From Streptomyces sp. SID12488 (GTDB lineage: Bacteria; Actinomycetota; Actinomycetes; Streptomycetales; Streptomycetaceae), in NCBI RefSeq assembly GCF_010548275.1, contig NZ_JAAGLT010000003.1:310001-374000 (forward strand): DNA of 64,000 nt. Reading direction: 5' to 3'. Position 1 is the first letter of the stretch. Every line of letters starts with the position of its first letter. Positions 62,572-64,000 of this stretch are shown piece after piece. The notes beneath the pieces were generated by a model, which saw nothing but the letters and a program-made list of their open reading frames with translations, had not been told where the DNA came from and did no database searches. The translations under genes and the position numbers were made by a program.

Positions 62572-64000
62572 TCATTGTCGGCCATCGGGCTGGTCGGTAG
62601 CCATGTCAGGGGTGGAGGGCGTCGGGTTCGCCGACGCGGGCCCGGTGTGTGCCGGGGTGTTGGGGAGGAACGCCCCGGCCAGCATCGCCGCCGCCAGAGC
62701 CGCCACCCCGCTCACCAGCAGGACGACGCCCATGCCATGGACGTACGCACTGTTCGCTGAGGTCAGTAGCTGTGCCGAGCCCGTTCGCTCCGCGATCAGG
62801 TGGGCCGCCACCACCGAGTCGCCGGCCGTGTCCGCGGCACCGGCGGGCAGGCCCGTGACGTCGAGGCGGTCGCGGAACGTGCTCGCCAGCAGGCTGCCCA
62901 GCAGGGCGACGCCGATCGCGCCGCCCACCTGACGCAGCGTCATCAGGAGTCCGGAGCCACTCCCCGCGCGGTCGGCGGGCAGGGCGGCCAGGGCGCCGTC
63001 CATCGCCGGGACGACGGCGAAGCCGAATCCGAATCCGGCGATGGTCAGCCACAGCGCCGTGTAGCCGTAGCCCGCGTCGACCGTCGTACGGCTGCCCAGG
63101 ATCGCCGCGAAGCTCAGGACCACCAGGCCGGCGGCCACCGTCGCCCGAGAGCCGAACCGGGCGCTCACGGGCTGCGCCGCACGGGCGGCCACCGACAGGC
63201 CGGCCATCAGCGGCAGCAGCCGTACGCCCGTGCCCAGCGCGTCACTGCCCAGTACCGCCTGGAGATACGGCGGCAGTACGAACATCAGGCCGGACAGGAC
63301 GAACATCACCAGCGTCACCGCGACCGTGTTCAGCAGGAAGCCCCGCTGGGAGAGCAGCGTCATGTCGAGCATGGGGCGGGTGGCGCGGCGTTCGCGCAGG
63401 ACGAGGGCCGTCAGGAGTACGGCCGCCGCGGCGAACAGGGTGAGGACCAGCGGGTCGGTCCAGCCCCGGGTGGGGGCCTCGATGATCGCGTAGATGAGCG
63501 CGCCCAGGCCCGTCACCGTGAGCGCGGTGGAGACCACGTCCACCTTGGGGGAGGCCGGGTCGCGGGTCTCGGGGAGGAGGAACACGCAGGCCGCGATCCC
63601 GATGGCGACCATCGGGACGTTGATCAGGAAGACCGAGCCCCACCAGAAGTGGTTGAGCAGCCAGCCGCCGATGATCGGGCCGAGCGGCATTCCGAGCGCG
63701 GAGCCGGCGGAGATGATGCCGACGGCCTTGGTGCGCTCGTGGGGCGGGAAGAGCGAGGGCAGGACGGAGAGGGCCAGGGGCATGACCAGGGCCGCGCCGA
63801 CGCCCATCAGCGCTCGGGCCGCGACGATCCAGTTCACGTCACCCGCCAGCGCTCCGAGGAGCGACCCGGCGAGGAAGACGCCGAGCCCGGCGATCAGCAT
63901 CCGGCGCCGCCCGAAGCGGTCGCCGAGGAGACCTGCCGGGAGCATCAGCGCGGCGAACACGACGATGTACGCGTCCGCCATCCACTGCTGCTCGCCGGTG
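62572..64000 (-). CDS. DHA2-type (14-helix) MFS drug exporter, partial
   Basis: At least 476 residues; the 5' end lies beyond 64000, since the frame stays open as TGEQQW before the internal Met at 63981. Motif A-like GDRFGRRRMLIAGLG, antiporter motif C in SAGSALGMPLGPIIGGWLLN, and multiple helices through GMGVVLLVSGVAALAAAMLA mark an EmrB/QacA-type antiporter. A coupled TetR gene follows; the two probably form one operon. Confidence 0.93.
   Translation of the reverse strand, partial: TGEQQWMADAYIVVFAALMLPAGLLGDRFGRRRMLIAGLGVFLAGSLLGALAGDVNWIVAARALMGVGAALVMPLALSVLPSLFPPHERTKAVGIISAGSALGMPLGPIIGGWLLNHFWWGSVFLINVPMVAIGIAACVFLLPETRDPASPKVDVVSTALTVTGLGALIYAIIEAPTRGWTDPLVLTLFAAAAVLLTALVLRERRATRPMLDMTLLSQRGFLLNTVAVTLVMFVLSGLMFVLPPYLQAVLGSDALGTGVRLLPLMAGLSVAARAAQPVSARFGSRATVAAGLVVLSFAAILGSRTTVDAGYGYTALWLTIAGFGFGFAVVPAMDGALAALPADRAGSGSGLLMTLRQVGGAIGVALLGSLLASTFRDRLDVTGLPAGAADTAGDSVVAAHLIAERTGSAQLLTSANSAYVHGMGVVLLVSGVAALAAAMLAGAFLPNTPAHTGPASANPTPSTPDMATDQPDGRQ

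Noticed and set aside
1..64000. CRISPR arrays, tRNA or rRNA genes
   Set aside because: No spaced repeat array or cloverleaf was recognised; tandem repeats found here have no spacers.

Overview
The window is chromosomal DNA from a Streptomyces. GC is very high with strong third-position GC bias, so long spurious open frames run opposite most genes. Diagnostic genes include mycothiol amidase (mca), the MmpB morphogenic peptide, an AccE-type carboxylase epsilon subunit, sortase E-type LAxTG anchoring, a DmdR/IdeR-type iron box and dispersed Streptomyces intergenic repeats. From memory (not checked by search), gene order resembles the S. coelicolor segment around SCO4921-SCO4980, with accessory insertions. 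No rRNA, tRNA or CRISPR array was seen.

Layout. 1-5.1 kb: acyl-CoA carboxylase block (alpha subunit fragment, beta subunit, epsilon subunit, maf, mmpB, biotin ligase); birA sits behind what looks like the right end of a decayed IS200/IS605 element. 5.3-13.9 kb: adenylate cyclase, a proline-rich membrane protein, enoyl-CoA hydratase, a GAF-GGDEF diguanylate cyclase, histidine ammonia-lyase, a sortase-anchored Ser/Thr-rich protein, a small acidic protein and an L,D-transpeptidase lipoprotein. 14.0-22.2 kb: a MacB/FtsX-type ABC transporter, a large secreted subtilisin, an XRE regulator divergent from an alcohol dehydrogenase. 22.3-25.6 kb: an iron-regulated FecCD siderophore importer without its ATPase.

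25.7-35.2 kb is a mixed region: secreted DUF5829 protein, maltokinase-cap-like protein, a frameshifted methyltransferase, an Mrr-nuclease/TerD fusion, a secreted DUF3455 protein, an AI-2E family permease, an HxlR regulator with an 18-bp perfect palindrome divergent from a Rossmann oxidoreductase, and msrA. 35.4-39.5 kb: an M48 membrane protease flanked by two paralogous membrane-tethered helical-repeat proteins. 39.6-48.1 kb: metB, a degenerate sigma factor with a small membrane partner, MarR regulator, ilvA, a DrrAB-type exporter with a well-formed promoter/operator, greA, DUF4307, mca and a small membrane protein.

48.2-64 kb: a STAND-type P-loop/TPR protein, a large serine recombinase abutting a DUF255 thioredoxin-fold gene, then a tightly coupled four-gene operon (processive GT2, GT-C enzyme, DPM1-GtrA glycosyltransferase, secreted galactose-oxidase-like copper-radical enzyme). 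This operon looks like a membrane polysaccharide synthesis and oxidation system analogous to, but richer than, the CslA-GlxA pair of Streptomyces hyphal tips. The window ends with a TetR/MFS efflux pair. The most promising candidates for new biology are that operon and the Mrr-TerD fusion.
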